This document shows positions 45,332-56,800 of a DNA stretch of 64,000 nt, one piece after another (positions within the stretch are counted from its first letter, which is position 1; the number at the start of each line of letters is the position of its first letter). The stretch is from Gnetum montanum (taxonomy: Eukaryota > Streptophyta > Gnetopsida > Gnetales > Gnetaceae): the NCBI GenBank assembly GCA_015680685.1, contig MNCI01020165.1, positions 64,001 through 128,000 of the forward strand, read 5' to 3'. A model generated the notes under the pieces. That model was given only the letters and a program-made list of their open reading frames with translations, ran no database searches and was not told the origin of the DNA. A program made the translations under genes and the position numbers.

Positions 45332-46340
45332 TGATGAGACGTGATATTGCATAGGCTACGATATCGCATCCCATGCTATATTGCGTATGCGATATCGCGG
45401 TCCGCTGCCAAGTCTATAAATAAGAGGCAGCTCTCCCTTGTTTTATCATCCTAGGCTAGAAGTAGAAAAACTCTAGTATATTGATCACTCCAGACATAGA
45501 ATATTTTCCATGTGCCCGCAGTAGGAGTCCTAAAGTGAACGGATCTTTATTCAAGCAACATTGTACCTGAACAAAAGTTGTGTACAGAAATAAAGATGAA
45601 CTTCTTGGGTAAACCTTGCAGTGCATGGAATAGGATTTTATTTATTATTATTTGTTACTTTCTCTTAGTAATGCAGAATGTGTACGACTTGATTACGAGC
45701 ATTTAAGGATGTGTATGGATAGCCAAGAAATAGATGCTCATCGCAACGCGGAATGAGTATGACTTGATTACGAGCATCTCAGTGTGACTACTTCGTAACC
45801 CAGTGGCATATTCAAGATTTGCGCTTGGTAATCCCAGTGGTAGTCATGCACCAAGATGTGTATGGATAATCAAAGAATCGGCTGCTCATCGCAGTTAGGC
45901 TAGATTAGCTTTCTCAACCCTTTCCTCCTAGTTAAGTGCCTTAGTACGACCACTTCGAGCACCTGTGTTACGCGTGGTGATCCCAGCAATGATTAGCGTT
46001 TAGTAGCCACAGTTGCATTGGTTTAGGGTGTGTACAGTAAGTGAGAATGGATGTTGATGCTAGGTAATTTAGACTTAGTTCATTAGTTAGAGTTAGTTAG
46101 TTTCTCAACCCTTCACCTCAATAACATAGGAGGTAAAACATAAAAACCATAGAAATCATATACCTCGGACTTACTTAACCATACACCATGACAATTACAA
46201 GTAAGTTTGGGAAGACAACAAATGATTAACCCCAAGTGTTCCATGGGGCATGTAGGCACTTAGTCTGTAGAGTTCGACCGAATCGCGCGTGTTATGCTCA
46301 TTTCGTATGGTTGAGTGTAGGGGTACCTCGCCACTCATCA
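45332..46340 (+). mobile_element. Element C 3' LTR
   Basis: It starts TGATGAGACG and ends CACTCATCA. U3 holds about four GATATCGC/GATATTGC-type words, against two in the 5' LTR. The TATA box CTATAAATAAG is intact here at about 45414. The end is collinear with the element D LTR in inverse orientation. Confidence 0.94.
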
Positions 46341-47461
46341 AAGAGTAAGGATGAATCTTATTTATCAAGACATGTATGAAGCCTAAAATATATCAATATA
46401 TAAGAAATGTAATATTAGGTTAGAGATTATAGATTAATTTATTATTGTTTTACTCAGACAAGTAAAAGATTGGTTAGCCATACCTTACAAACTTTTTGGT
46501 AATCCAGTTGGAAAATATAAGGAAGAGTTTCTAATCCTCATGGGAAGGGCCTACCTTTTTACATTTAATGCTAAGTTAAAAATAAGATATTTGTCCTTGG
46601 AGGTTTCCAAGGAAGATGAAAAGAGATCTATATAGAGGCAAACAATTCCACACATTGCATATAGTGATGCAAAGTGCAATTGTGTATAGAAAGTAGGGGA
46701 CATTAACAAGATAAATATCTTAGGATGTAGAACTTCTGTCAAATATGTGTGTGTAAAATATTGCTTATATGTAAGAGCCATAATGTAGGAAGGCACTTAC
46801 TGACTAACAACTAAAAGAGACTGCAATTCCAAACTATGCATGAAACTAATGGAATGGATCATAAGTACTTATATAGATGAAATAAATGATATAGGATGAT
46901 TAAGAACACAACTTTCCCAAGTAGAATACCATCAAGATGAAGATATTGAATAGAGAATGTTAGAGATTCTTGCTTAACTAAAACTAGAGCCCGTAGAACT
47001 TAAGTAATTACTAAATACATTAGAATATGTGCTTCATAATAATGGCAATTATACTAGTCTAGGGTATGTATGAAAGACCAGGAACGAATGCTTATTTCCA
47101 TTAGGCTAGAATAGCATTTCATTACCATTTCTCCTTAGTTAATAGAACTTACATTCATTTTATCATATTTTTTTTTAGAATTTGATGAGTCAATTAACAT
47201 CAATAAATCATATACCTTACCATGAGTTAAATCATACACTTAAACTTCATTATTAATAAGCTAGTGTAATAACATTGTCCCATCCATTGCTTATGATATG
47301 GTCATTCTTGTGACTTGTATGATTGGGTGTTGGGAACTATCATTACTCATTAGTTTCTATGACATGGAATTTCATACTCTATAATCATTTGAAGGTAGGA
47401 TTCAACAAGCTTGTCAAAAGTAAAGAAAAAATTTGGGAATTAACAACTTAAATAAGGCACA

Positions 47462-47640
47462 CAAGGGTATAAGATAGTGGTGAGGACACTCATCTATTAA
47501 TTGAAAGGTTGTGGGTCTAATTCTTGTGATAGCAGTGGAGTAATCTTGTGGTGAGACCCTCTAATTTATTGGTCACATCTACCCAACTATGTGACTAGGA
47601 ATTATGCTACATTCTTTAGTTCCTTTACCTTTAATAATTA
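47462..47640 (+). mobile_element. tRNA-derived SINE copy 2
   Basis: The head reads TATAAGATAGTGGTGAGGAC (A-box-like), then GGTTGTGGGTCTAATTCTTG (B-box-like) at the usual spacing. A body follows and an A/T-rich tail ends near 47640. It shares its layout with the copies at 36000 and 48000. Confidence 0.5.
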
Positions 47641-47999
47641 ATAATAAAAATAAAAAACAACTTAAATAAGGATTCTAAAGACCCCTATATTTTTAGTACT
47701 AAGTGATATAAGCTTCTAAAGAAAATGCACATTCTTATTTCTCATGACTCCTACTTCAAAATCATTCTTATTTATGTGACATTTGTTTGCTAAAAAGTAG
47801 TATTATTTCTTTGGAAAAAAAAAATTATACAAATGTTGTTAGCTTTCTTCACATTGGTTAGGGATAAGATACTAACATAAAAGTGTGTTATACTAAGATC
47901 TTATTATTTGAATAGCATTTTTAATATTTTTTAATCATCATATTATTTTAAATATTTTAAGTGCAAGTATTCATATGTGTGTATGCTTTTTTCTAGGTG

Positions 48000-48170
48000 G
48001 GGTGGCTAGGAATGTGTTGGAACCCTAAAATAATTATAATATTTGTACACCCAAAGATATATAATCTAATTAGAACTTTATAACTTAGCATTACTCATCA
48101 AAATTAAATCCATAATTTAGAACTTTCAAATCAAGAGTCATACCACTAGGTTAATACCTCATTGTTGTAA
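48000..48170 (-). mobile_element. tRNA-derived SINE copy 3
   Basis: The minus strand reads TTAACCTAGTGGTATGACTC, TTGATTTGAAAGTT, then GGATTTAATTTTG and AATGCTAAGTTATAAAG. These match copy 1 (36000-36110) in order and spacing. Confidence 0.6.
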
Positions 48171-50107
48171 CATCCCCATTCACAAATGTTGTCATAATGT
48201 TCCCATTTCCAAATGGTATTGTTGCATGATGAGGATGGTGTATTATCAGAACAAGTATCATGATTATCATAAAGAGACTTGAAAGAGACATTTTAGTTGA
48301 GACACAAAAGCACATATTGTAATAACAGACATGTTTCAAAGGTAACCTTTGGGGGTTTTACCTAACATATTTACACTAGAGCATTAGAGGTTGTGTCAAC
48401 ATGGAGTTTTAGACTCAACAAAGGCAAGTAATGGGTTCTTAGTGAAGTGGGACATGAAGAGGAATAACCATCTCTTTTGGCCATTTGTAGGCCTAACCAT
48501 AGTGGTAGTGTTGGATTGCCTCTAAGGGATTAATGTCAAAGGAAGAAAACCCCAAGGAGCACTCTCAGAGCATGATCCAGATATACTCTTCTGCACTAAT
48601 GAAGAATTCTTTTATTGATTGATTAGGTAATTGTTAAAATAGTGATGTAATTGTAAAGATAGTAATATCTTTGGATTAATTTTTTAAAGGTTAATGTATC
48701 ATTTTTTCTAATTCTTGATCCAAATTGAAAATGAAAATTCTATAGCAAATTTTCCACTTCCACTAAACTTTATAGAGAGAAGTGCAAAAAATTCTAGCAA
48801 GGAAATATGATGGATATAACATTCATCATATTTTCTATTTTTACTAATTTAGAACCAAATTATTAATTTGATTTTTTCTAATCTTATTTCCAATACTTTG
48901 ATTGATTTCTCAATCTATCCTAGAAATTTGATATTTGATTTAGTACATTACCTAATCAAAAATCAAAAATCAAATATGATAGTATATGATGGAACAAACT
49001 TGATGAGGCCTCAACAATTGCCTATAAATATGTGGCAAAATATGATAGGATGAGAGACATTAGCAATAAGATTGCATGTGTTATGAAAATTTTATAATTC
49101 ATCAATTTTGTCATTATTTCATCAATTATCATTACATCACCAATTTTTATTCATTAACAATTCATCCATCATTTCTATTTAGAATTTAACAATTATCAAT
49201 TTTCATCATCATTCTTAACAATAATTTCTTAATTCATCTCATTGTCAATAATATCATTAAAGTATTTTGATCAAATTCATTGCATTTTAACTTCAACATT
49301 CTATCTAGAAGACCAAATGTCATTAAGGTAGGACTAATTGATTTTCCCATTAAATTTAGAGTAATTAGATTAACTCTTCATCATGGATTATTCAGTAGCT
49401 CATGGAGAACCAAATAAATCAAATTTTTTTCAAATTTGATTTTAGAATTTGAAGAAATCTAGCTTTTTTGTAGCACCATGACGTAACAACAATTCATGAT
49501 ACAGAAGACCATGATTCATGGTCAGCTCATAGTATTCGTAGAATAAAACCATAAGATCATCACCACTCATGACTATAAAATTTATTATAAAAGGTTAATC
49601 ATAATCCATGGTTATGAGTCATAACTCATAATATTATTCTAAGACTTGTAGTGAAGTGTTTTGAAAAAATCAAATAATTTTAAGTAATACTATCTCAAGA
49701 AAAATTAAACTAATAAAATGAAATTCAATTAATTTGAAATTTTTCAAGTAGATAGATATTTTCAAGAACTTTCCAATCAACTTAATATTAGCTCAAACTT
49801 CAAGTAATAAGGGGGATATAGCTTTTAAATTTGACCAAAAACTTCTAAATTTTTCACCACGGCCCCTAGTTAGATAATGTTAAATAGACCATAGCTTGTT
49901 AGAAATATACCATGACTTCTTGTATCTTCAATTTTAACTTTTTTTATCATTTATGAAGAGCACAACTTGTGGACAACTCATGATTTAAAGACCATGACCT
50001 ATGCTATATTACCATGACTCATGGTAAACTAATTTTCAAAGATCAAATTTTATCAAAATTTTAGAGTTTTCATTAAGGGATTTATCTTTCAAATCCCAAT
50101 AAATTTA
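48171..50107. other. AT-rich sequence with scattered CATGA-type palindromes
   Basis: No gene is seen. From about 49480 to 50030 short inverted words such as ACCATGATTCATGG, CATGACTCATGG and GAGTCATAACTCAT recur without a fixed period. Confidence 0.4.
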
Positions 50108-50275
50108 CACAATGATAGTGCATATGATATTATAAATTTTAGACATTAGATAATGTATTAAAGCATATCATGTTACTAGATTTGGTTAAATTGATTACAA
50201 GGATTAATATTTTATTCTTACCAAGATTGATGTAAAATTATAATTACATTTTTATAGGTTTTACATGGCAATGTA
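50108..50275 (+). repeat. Dispersed repeat, copy 1
   Basis: Collinear with 60188-60353 in the same orientation. Shared words include TGTATTAAAGCATA, TTACTAGATTT, ATTGATTACAAGGAT against ATTGGTTACAAGGAT, and GGTTTTACATGG. Family unknown. Confidence 0.7.
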
Positions 50276-51857
50276 GAGCACTCCCAACAAGCATTAAACC
50301 TTCCTTAGAAATTAATTTCCATGAAATCAAAAGAGAACCAAGAATGAACAAGAAAGAAAACTTCTTCATTTAGTGCCAACATCAAAGTAAAATGTTGGAA
50401 GTGCAACATCAAAGGATTGTAAGTTCTTGCAAGTTGAAATAGCTCATAACTTCTTGATCATGATAAGATTGTGACTCGCAACCTACATACTAATAAACCT
50501 TGGCTTTTTTCAACTGCTATTTCTATACTAATTTTGACTAGACTATGATGATCTATAGTTTGCATCCCACAAATTGTGACCACTTACATTCATAGTTATC
50601 ATATACTCTCATAAACATTATGAGAATTTACAAATCCTTCTTGAATGATAATTGAGGTAGAATCCAACTCGTAGTTGCTCACAATTTATAGAATGCACCC
50701 TGTACAACTTGTTGTTGACTCACAATTGCCTACCTATCATTAAAATATATTTCAAATGACTCCAACAAGAGAATCAAACACAAACACTTAACTCCCATGA
50801 ATTCTAATGACACTAATGATATAAAATACATCAAAGAGATGGGTTGATAACCTCATCATTTCCCTCACCCTTAGAAAGATATTCAGGCTTAAATGAGATT
50901 CGCGTTTGAAATGGCATCAGGCTCCTACATAACCAAATTCCTTTCAAAAATTTATCATGCATTCTCAAACTTCTCATTGATACAAGGAATGAATTACTCA
51001 TGCCTCTTCCTTCCTCTTGTACAAATAGCCTCTCTTCCTTGTAGACCAATTAGCTTCCTAGGTATGTCAATAAATAATAAGGGCCAAAAATTAATAATAA
51101 TAATTGACTACTAAATTTTTTTTTTATAAATTAAATTACACACTTAAACTCATAAATAAAATAAACACTAAAAAATTCTATCAAATAATTATTAATAAAT
51201 ATGAAAGCATTATGGAATCAAAATAAAAAATTAAGTTCATGAATGAATTAAGAAGAAAACACCATAGTCAACATGCAATAGCATAAAGAAAAATCAAGGT
51301 TAGAGATTTGAATCATAAAGAAACCAAGGAATAAAATGTAAGGTATTACACTAGACAAGTTGAAAAGTGAGTAAAAAGGTGTTCTCATACTGGGCTTTAA
51401 ATCTAGCACAATTGAGTCCAACTTTGTATGAGCTACCATTCCACCAATGACTTGTTCTTCATCCTTTGGTGATAATAAATCAATCATTTTTAAGTAGCAT
51501 AATATTATATGGTATTTGTGCCTTACCATATAGTTTCAAAATCAAGAATTATGCACACTTCTTTTCAACATTTTTATGTTGAACATAACATGAACTTGGA
51601 CATCCACATTATAAATATTATTGAATCCATATTTTATTTTATATTTCCTTTTGTTTTTAGAACTAAAGTTTAATTAACATAAACAAAAGTAACTCCTAAT
51701 AACAATTTAGAACCATCCTTAATGATTTGATATTTTTTAACATAATTATTATAATATGAAGGGCAAAGAATCCCTATTAAGAACATATTAAGAGAAAAAG
51801 TATCATATAGTCCATCTTCATTTACAAGAAATTAAAAAGCATTATATTACTTCAAGG
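50276..51857. other. AT-rich sequence, no gene seen
   Basis: Short open frames only (for example 51529-51248, minus) with no recognisable domain. Confidence 0.4.
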
Positions 51858-52010
51858 ATGTATGATTTTCATTGTCGTCATTATCCTACCCTTATCTCAA
51901 TCAAATAGGGTCAACTATATGAGGTCCTTTTACCATTCACCTCTATGAAGAGCTAGATTTTTGGATCATGTTACACATTGTTTCTTAACAATTTATCCAA
52001 TTAATGTAAG
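51858..52010 (-). mobile_element. RTE-type LINE 3' end
   Basis: The minus strand encodes LALHRGEW, then has GTTGACCCTATTTGATTGAG and ends in GATAATGACGACAATG. The C-terminal words and the TGA-type repeat tail match plant RTE 3' ends. Confidence 0.65.
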
Positions 52011-52689
52011 TGAAGGATTTAACAATGATGATTTAATGGCTAGTAAGTTATCTACTACTATAGTTCTTGAATGTATAATTTTACTAACTCTTAGATGATA
52101 TTTCTTTTAGTATATTATCTTTGAATTGAGCTTGCAAATTGCATGACCATAAATCACATGATTTAACAAAGCTAAGTATACCTTATTGATAGCTTCACAA
52201 ATGTATCAATAGCTTGCTACCTTTATCTCATCAACATGAACTAATATATTAAGATTCAAAAATTATTTAATTTAATATAGACTATAAAGAATAAAAATTA
52301 ATGTTACCAAAATCACAATGACAATATTCAACACCAAATCATACAAAGATGAATTTGTGAGTGAGACATTATTTACTTGCTTAGAACATGCAACTTATAG
52401 TTTACAAGCCATAAGTTCAATTGCAAGGAGTACGTTAATCTAGCACCATTATATTTTCTTTAACTTCTACCAAAATATTAAGTTGTTTATGTTTTGGAAT
52501 ATATATAATTAAATAGTTTTAATTCTATCATCCCACAAAGAGATGATTTTTATCTTGGCTTTTTAACAAATTAAAGTTATTTTCTTCTATAAGTATTTAC
52601 ACATTACATGTTCAAATAAAAGTAATTCAACACATGTATGAAAGAGTTACCACAAAAATTAGAATAGCTTGCAAAATCATGTTGCTTTT

Positions 52690-53885
52690 TCTAATCATAG
52701 TAGGTCTACATCACAAGTGTGTACTTAGCCCATACATATTCATTATTATTATGGATGAATTAGAAAAAGGAAATATAGGATGAAATTCCCTAGCATATGC
52801 TATTTGTAAATGATATTATGTTGGTAGATAACACAAGAAAAAATAGTATCTCTAAAATAAAATCAAAAGATGTAAAAATTAGTAGAATTAAGACCAAATA
52901 TGTGCCTAATGTGCTCCAATGCATGACATTGTACGAAAATGATGTGGTATTCACATTCAATGCTATTTGTATTGCATAGTCAACATATTTGTTCTTGATG
53001 AGGAATTTTAAGCTATCTACCTAATTCAACTTTCAAATGATTGAGATCCCATTCATGCTTTGCTAAATATATATCATAAATCATGTATAATAGTAATAGA
53101 TAAAGAATTTTCCTTTGAATTAAGGCCTTCCTTAATATTATTCAAATAGACACAATTTTTTCTTCTTGTACATTTTTCTTATTTGGTTTACCAATTTACA
53201 AACTTGATTAACATTAAAATAAATAATCTTCTATTTATTAAGTTATAGAACTTTGTCATGAAGACATCCTTTATTATGGATTTCCATCATTAGTAAAATT
53301 AATAATGTAAGAACAAAAAATCTCTCATTCCAAACCACTATGCTATCTATGATTAATGTTTCAATTAGATCATGAAATTGATAAAGATACCCCCACAAAA
53401 AGGTAGGATGGTTAAAATGGAGAAAACTTAGTGGTGTTTTATGTGATAATAGTATCCCAATAAAACTATAGAAAAAATTTTAACAGACAACAATAAGACT
53501 TGCTATCTTATATAATGTTGAATGTTGGGTAGTATATAAGAGACATAAACTATAAATTAATATGGTAGAGATGTAAATACTTAGATGGATTATGAATGTT
53601 GTCAAGAAAGATAAATTGCATAATGCAAACATTAAAGAAATAAGTTATAGGAATTGTGTATTAGATGATTTATGTATGTACAAAGTAGATTGGATAATGA
53701 GTTTATAAGAAAAAGTTGCTATATCACTATTATAGGAGAGCCATCAAAAAGAAGATCAAAAAAGATGTTGGAAGAAATAATTGAAGAGAATGTGATGAAA
53801 TTGAAAATAAACAAATATCCATCTCGACATAAAGGAAAATGACAAAAAGAACTCACATAGCTAACCTAATTTTGTCATGACATGG
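52690..53885 (+). pseudogene. RTE-type LINE ORF2 remnant with an internal insertion
   Basis: RT motifs lie in order at 52700-52975: VGLHHKCVLSPYIFIIIMDE, MLFVNDIMLVDNTR (the FADD box reads FVND, so the first catalytic Asp is lost) and ISRIKTKYV. After an unrelated stretch (about 52980-53395) the ORF resumes: GWLKWRKLSGVLCDNSIPIK, AILYNVECWVVYKRH, ILRWIMNVVKKDKLHN, then weak C-terminal words to 53885. Many stops. The insertion has no visible ends. Confidence 0.8.
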
Positions 53886-56800
53886 TTAAAATTATGATAA
53901 TGATATTCAAATTGGTACCATAACAAGACAATCACTGGTTTCCCTAGAAAAAACATTATCATAACATGTGGAATAGCCATCACTGTAGTGATTATGAAGG
54001 TTTTAAATTCCTCTAGAAGCAATCCTGGAGAAAATAGGATAAGATTAGTTATAAAGCAGGGCTCCTATTTAACTTTACTAGAATTTAAAAGGGGTGAGGA
54101 CATTCAATTATACATTGAAGATGCATTTTGATGTTTTGGCAAGGTCCTTTTGAGGTAACAAACTTATCTTTTTTGCCCATGGATAAGTGATCCTTTGAAA
54201 TCCACAATTGTGCTCATATAACTTTTAATATTTAATAAGTATAAAATATAAAACACATTTTATAGAAATTTGTTAATATGTTGCCATTGGAAATGATTGC
54301 CTTGATAACAACCAATTGTAAAAGTTTCATTAAGCAACAAAGTTTCAACCTTTTTCTTATTTATTTAATTAGAAGCTTTCTGGTGGTTAGCTTTTGTGCT
54401 TAAGCATGGGTGCTCATCGCAAGATCTACTAAATTGCAAGTTAACATTGAAGCCAATTTAATATCAGATCAGATATTTGATCTAATGAATAGTACTATAT
54501 TCTTATTGATTTTTTAATTTTAATATATTGTATATTGCTAATTTCAAAAACTAAAATTTCTATATTTGATTTTCCACTCTAATTGAGCACGTAGGATGAA
54601 CAAAATGGAAAATGCCACTATTAACATGAATGCATATAAATGCTCCCTTTTGTAAATATTGACAATTTTAATCTAATTTGTTTGGATTTTCCCTATACAA
54701 TTTATAAAAAGTGTTGTTGATCTAATTTTTCAATTATTTACTCTCAACCAAAGCATCAGTAAATCATTTGTTAAAATTGTAATGTGGTTGAAACAAGATA
54801 GCAGTTGAGTTTCATTGGGTTGCTAGGACTTATCAAATTAAATTTATAGATTTATCATCATCATTATTTTGATGTTGTCTTAACAAAATGTGGTTTCAAT
54901 AAAACATTACTTTCAAAATGGATAAGTGGAGAATCTTACTTGTCTATTAAAAATAAGATATTTATATCCTTGTCCTCATTTTATGGATTAGAATTAATTC
55001 TCTGAAATGTTTGTTTAATCTAATGTACATTTTCTCACTTCCGAGAATTTTTGCCAAATCATAATTACTTTGAGTAAAATTGGCGCTAATGGTGTTATAG
55101 AAATTTATAATCCTAAGCATAGAACTACATAATGGACAAACCCCTAAAGCTTCAACTATATTGCAAATGATATGAAAAAGCATACATTACACTTGTGCTA
55201 AGAATAGGCTTAGTAGAGCATAAATGGATATTATTTAAAGGTATAGATAGGTTTCCTTGAGGGTTATGGACAAACTATTACTTATTTTTACTAATAAGAT
55301 TCCTTGAGCATAATGGATAGAACATTATTTAGCTAGTTAGCATATGAGGTGAAAAAAAAAAAGCTTTAGACTTAGCAGAGCATTATGTATAGAATATTAT
55401 TTAGCATTATCAATTTAGTGGGAGTTGGCTTACTTTGTCAAAATGATAAGAAATAACATAGAATATATAAAATGTAATTTCAATAATAAGATAATAAATA
55501 GTGGATTAGATAGAAATGTAAGATAAAATGTAGATTGGTAAATAGCTTTTTTCAATAGGATTGAAAGGTGTTAGATGCTTTTTTTCCCTTCAATGCATCA
55601 AACATTTATATGCAGATGCACAATGAAAGAAAGAATGTCTCTTATCATCATTTGTCTCTTCTTCTTGAGACATGTTTAAAGTAATTGTTGAGACATGGGA
55701 TGAAAATCTTTTGTGTTCATTATTTTCTACAAAATTTCTGATATTACCCATCACATTGACTCATCAACAAAAACTATATTATTTTTTATAAAAATATAAT
55801 ATCTTGAAATAGATCCTATTGCTTTTGAATATAATAAAGTTTGATTTCATTTCACAACCTACAATTATTGGTGAAGCCTACTGGAGTTATCTATCTATAC
55901 CAAGATGCTTCTTCTATTTCACCATGGAGTGGGTCCCTTGCCACCTCAACATTTTTACATGTCACAACATTGCCCATTTGGAATTCTATCAATACATACC
56001 ACTCCATATGGTTATTTGAAAATCCTGACAAAAGAATTCCTCCAAAACCATTTTTTTCACAAGAATGAAAAGAAAATTACAAATTCAATCCAAGCCACTT
56101 TTGCTTGCTTGGTGATAAAAATCCAAAATTGGAGCAGCTTATTTATGTTTTTCTATTGCAATTTCATGTCTTTAAATCTAAACATATTTATTCATTCACA
56201 GTGATTTTTTCATGGGCAGGGAAATAGGATAGAGTGAAAGCTTCCTTTTGACCCATTATTAGATTCCACTTACATTTGTTTCTATAGTTTTTCTAAAATT
56301 TAAAACTAATTAAGGCAAAGTAACTTTTTCATGGCTATAAAACTAAGTAATGGCTGTATCTATAGCACTGGAAATGGAAATGGATGTGGAATTTTAAAAT
56401 TTTGGTTGTCCTACTTTTTTTCTACAATTCAGATTCCACTGTTTCGTAAGTATTAGTAATTTCAGTGAAAATGATAAAAGTATCTATAAGTTCTACAGTT
56501 TGGTAACGTCGATAACCAGGTGATTCATAAAGATTTATTTCAATAAAATGTGATTTTTAAGATTTATTTAAGATATTGATTATGATATTTAACAGATTTT
56601 TCTTTGGTAGCTTTATCATATCCATAGTTTTTAATCTTGATAAAGATATAAATATGTTATTATTGTATCTATAAATTGTATCTTTTCATTTCCCTCTCAT
56701 GTGATTCAACTTCTTTGAGATAAACTTATCTAAATATTTGCTTCATCTTAATCTTTAAGAAAGATTATTCTCGAATAAGTGTTTGTAGCTTTCACTCAAT

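Larger units (their letters stand above)
38414..46340 (+). mobile_element. Element C: Ty3/gypsy-type element with gag and PR but no RT or IN
   Basis: The element is 7,927 bases long with LTRs at 38414-39460 and 45332-46340, a PBS right after the first LTR, a gag-PR region (39600-42810), a 2.5-kb 3' region with a 267-bp triplication, and a short purine-rich stretch (CATGGGGTA) before the 3' LTR. No RT, RNase H or integrase motif is present, so it would have needed enzymes from a partner. The flanks AAGCT and AAGAG could be a decayed target-site duplication. It is nested in element F of the same family. LTR divergence by eye is clearly lower than in B. Confidence 0.9.
37640..47352 (+). mobile_element. 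Element F: old gypsy-type element split by element C
   Basis: The left part (37640-38413) is collinear with the gag of element C, for example TATCACTAGCAGTGGCAAAA against TATCAGCAGTGGCAATA. It ends in the strand before the protease site (FLIYLEIVGILHAKLF against SPLIYLQITG). The right part (46341-46990) resumes at the residues after the protease Asp (LSRHMYEA, KKCNIRLEI, FLILMGRAYLFTFNA, IPHIAYSDA). Decayed LTR sequence at about 47045-47352 follows, ending TACTCAT. Everything between the early RT region and the middle of the LTR is deleted. No 5' LTR in this orientation is seen. Confidence 0.75.

Noticed and set aside
38409-46345. A perfect target-site duplication for element C
   Set aside because: The flanks are AAGCT and AAGAG. 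Three of five bases agree, so I mention it only as a possible decayed duplication.
52380-52450. A fourth SINE-like head with a B-box-like AAGTTCAATTGC
   Set aside because: The A-box-like part is weak and the body does not match the other copies.
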